A stretch of 5,275 nucleotides of DNA from an uncultured Burkholderiales bacterium (GTDB taxonomy: Bacteria; Pseudomonadota; Gammaproteobacteria; Burkholderiales; Burkholderiaceae_C): the NCBI GenBank assembly GCA_903871865.1, contig CAIQIL010000397.1, forward strand, positions 1 to 5,275. Reading direction: 5' to 3'. Shown piece after piece: positions 4,842 through 5,275 of the stretch (position 1 is the first letter of the stretch; each line of letters starts with the position of its first letter). The notes under the pieces are model-generated. The model made no database searches. It was given only the letters and a program-made list of their open reading frames with translations, and was not told the origin of the DNA. Position numbers and translations under genes: made by a program.

Positions 4842-5275
4842 TCAGCCCGCGAGCTTCTTCTTGAGCAGCTCGTTGACCGTGGCCGGGTTGGCCTTGCCCT
4901 TGGTGGCTTTCATGGCCTGGCCGACCAGCGCGTTGAAGGCCTTCTCCTTGCCGGCGCGGAACTCCTCGACCGACTTGGCATTGGCGGCCAGGATGTCGTC
5001 GAGGATCTTTTCCAGCTCGCCGGTGTCGCTCATCTGCTTGAGGCCCTGGGCTTCGATGATGGCGTCCACGCGGGCCAGGGCCTCGCCGCTGCCTTCGCCA
5101 GACCACAGCGCGTCGAACACCTGCTTGGCGCCGTTGTTCGAAATGGTGCCATCACCGATGCGCGAGATCATCGCGGCCAGCAGCGGCGCGTCGACGGGGC
5201 TGTCGTCCAGTTGTTGCTCGCTGGCATTCAGGCGGCGCGAGACCTCGCCCATCAGCCAGTTCGACACCAGCTTGG
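4842..5275 (-). CDS. gatB: Aspartyl/glutamyl-tRNA(Asn/Gln) amidotransferase subunit B, C-terminal part (5' end beyond the window)
   Basis: Subunit B of the GatCAB amidotransferase, which converts Glu-tRNA(Gln) and Asp-tRNA(Asn) to Gln-tRNA(Gln) and Asn-tRNA(Asn) in organisms lacking the direct synthetases. GatB holds the kinase site and binds the tRNA. Only the last 143 or so codons are in view, and the frame runs open off the right edge. Visible are [16 protein letters not shown], matching the family's 'ANWVMGEL' segment, then the helical GatB/YqeY tail domain with [19 protein letters not shown] and the characteristic end [27 protein letters not shown] split across the last helix (kept as [11 protein letters not shown] and NELLKKKL). 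The kinase and cradle domains lie outside. The stop at 4842 is at the usual place. gatC and gatA are expected further right on the same strand, but that is inference. Confidence 0.95.
   Translation of the reverse strand, partial: KLVSNWLMGEVSRRLNASEQQLDDSPVDAPLLAAMISRIGDGTISNNGAKQVFDALWSGEGSGEALARVDAIIEAQGLKQMSDTGELEKILDDILAANAKSVEEFRAGKEKAFNALVGQAMKATKGKANPATVNELLKKKLAG

Overview
The window is a compact, G+C-rich stretch of bacterial chromosome with strong G/C preference at third codon positions. The PyrE, ExoIII and GatB sequences read like those of Betaproteobacteria, most probably Burkholderiales (Comamonadaceae or relatives). That placement comes from memory of the families, not from a search. 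There are no mobile elements, RNA genes, CRISPR arrays or phage genes. Seven protein genes fill almost everything, and no gene-free stretch exceeds about 110 bases.

Layout from left to right: (1) a complete zinc-lacking MDR oxidoreductase (quinone-oxidoreductase-like) on the plus strand, with a clear Shine-Dalgarno (SD) sequence at the window edge. (2) Exodeoxyribonuclease III on the minus strand, convergent with gene 1 across 33 bp. (3) pyrE (orotate phosphoribosyltransferase) on the plus strand, divergent from the exonuclease with only 14 bp between the start codons. (4) A secreted DUF4124 coiled-coil protein 70 bp or more downstream of pyrE; a perfect 8-bp inverted repeat lies in that gap. 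(5) A glycosyltransferase family 25 gene on the minus strand, whose stop is 4 bp from the DUF4124 stop. (6) A small four-helix membrane protein of the DUF2834 type, 6 bp upstream of the glycosyltransferase on the same strand. (7) The C-terminal part of gatB, cut by the right edge and also on the minus strand.

Functionally this is mostly housekeeping: DNA repair, pyrimidine synthesis and Asp/Glu-tRNA amidation. It also holds an envelope-related pair (the DUF2834 membrane protein and GT25) that is probably co-transcribed, and one exported protein of unknown role. The genes do not form a single pathway.

I found no convincing undescribed system. The items worth a second look are small: a degenerate 17-bp tandem duplication of the exonuclease gene's 3' end including its stop codon, the very tight SD-less divergent xth/pyrE start region, the perfect inverted repeat after pyrE, and a palindrome that contains both stop codons of a convergent gene pair.
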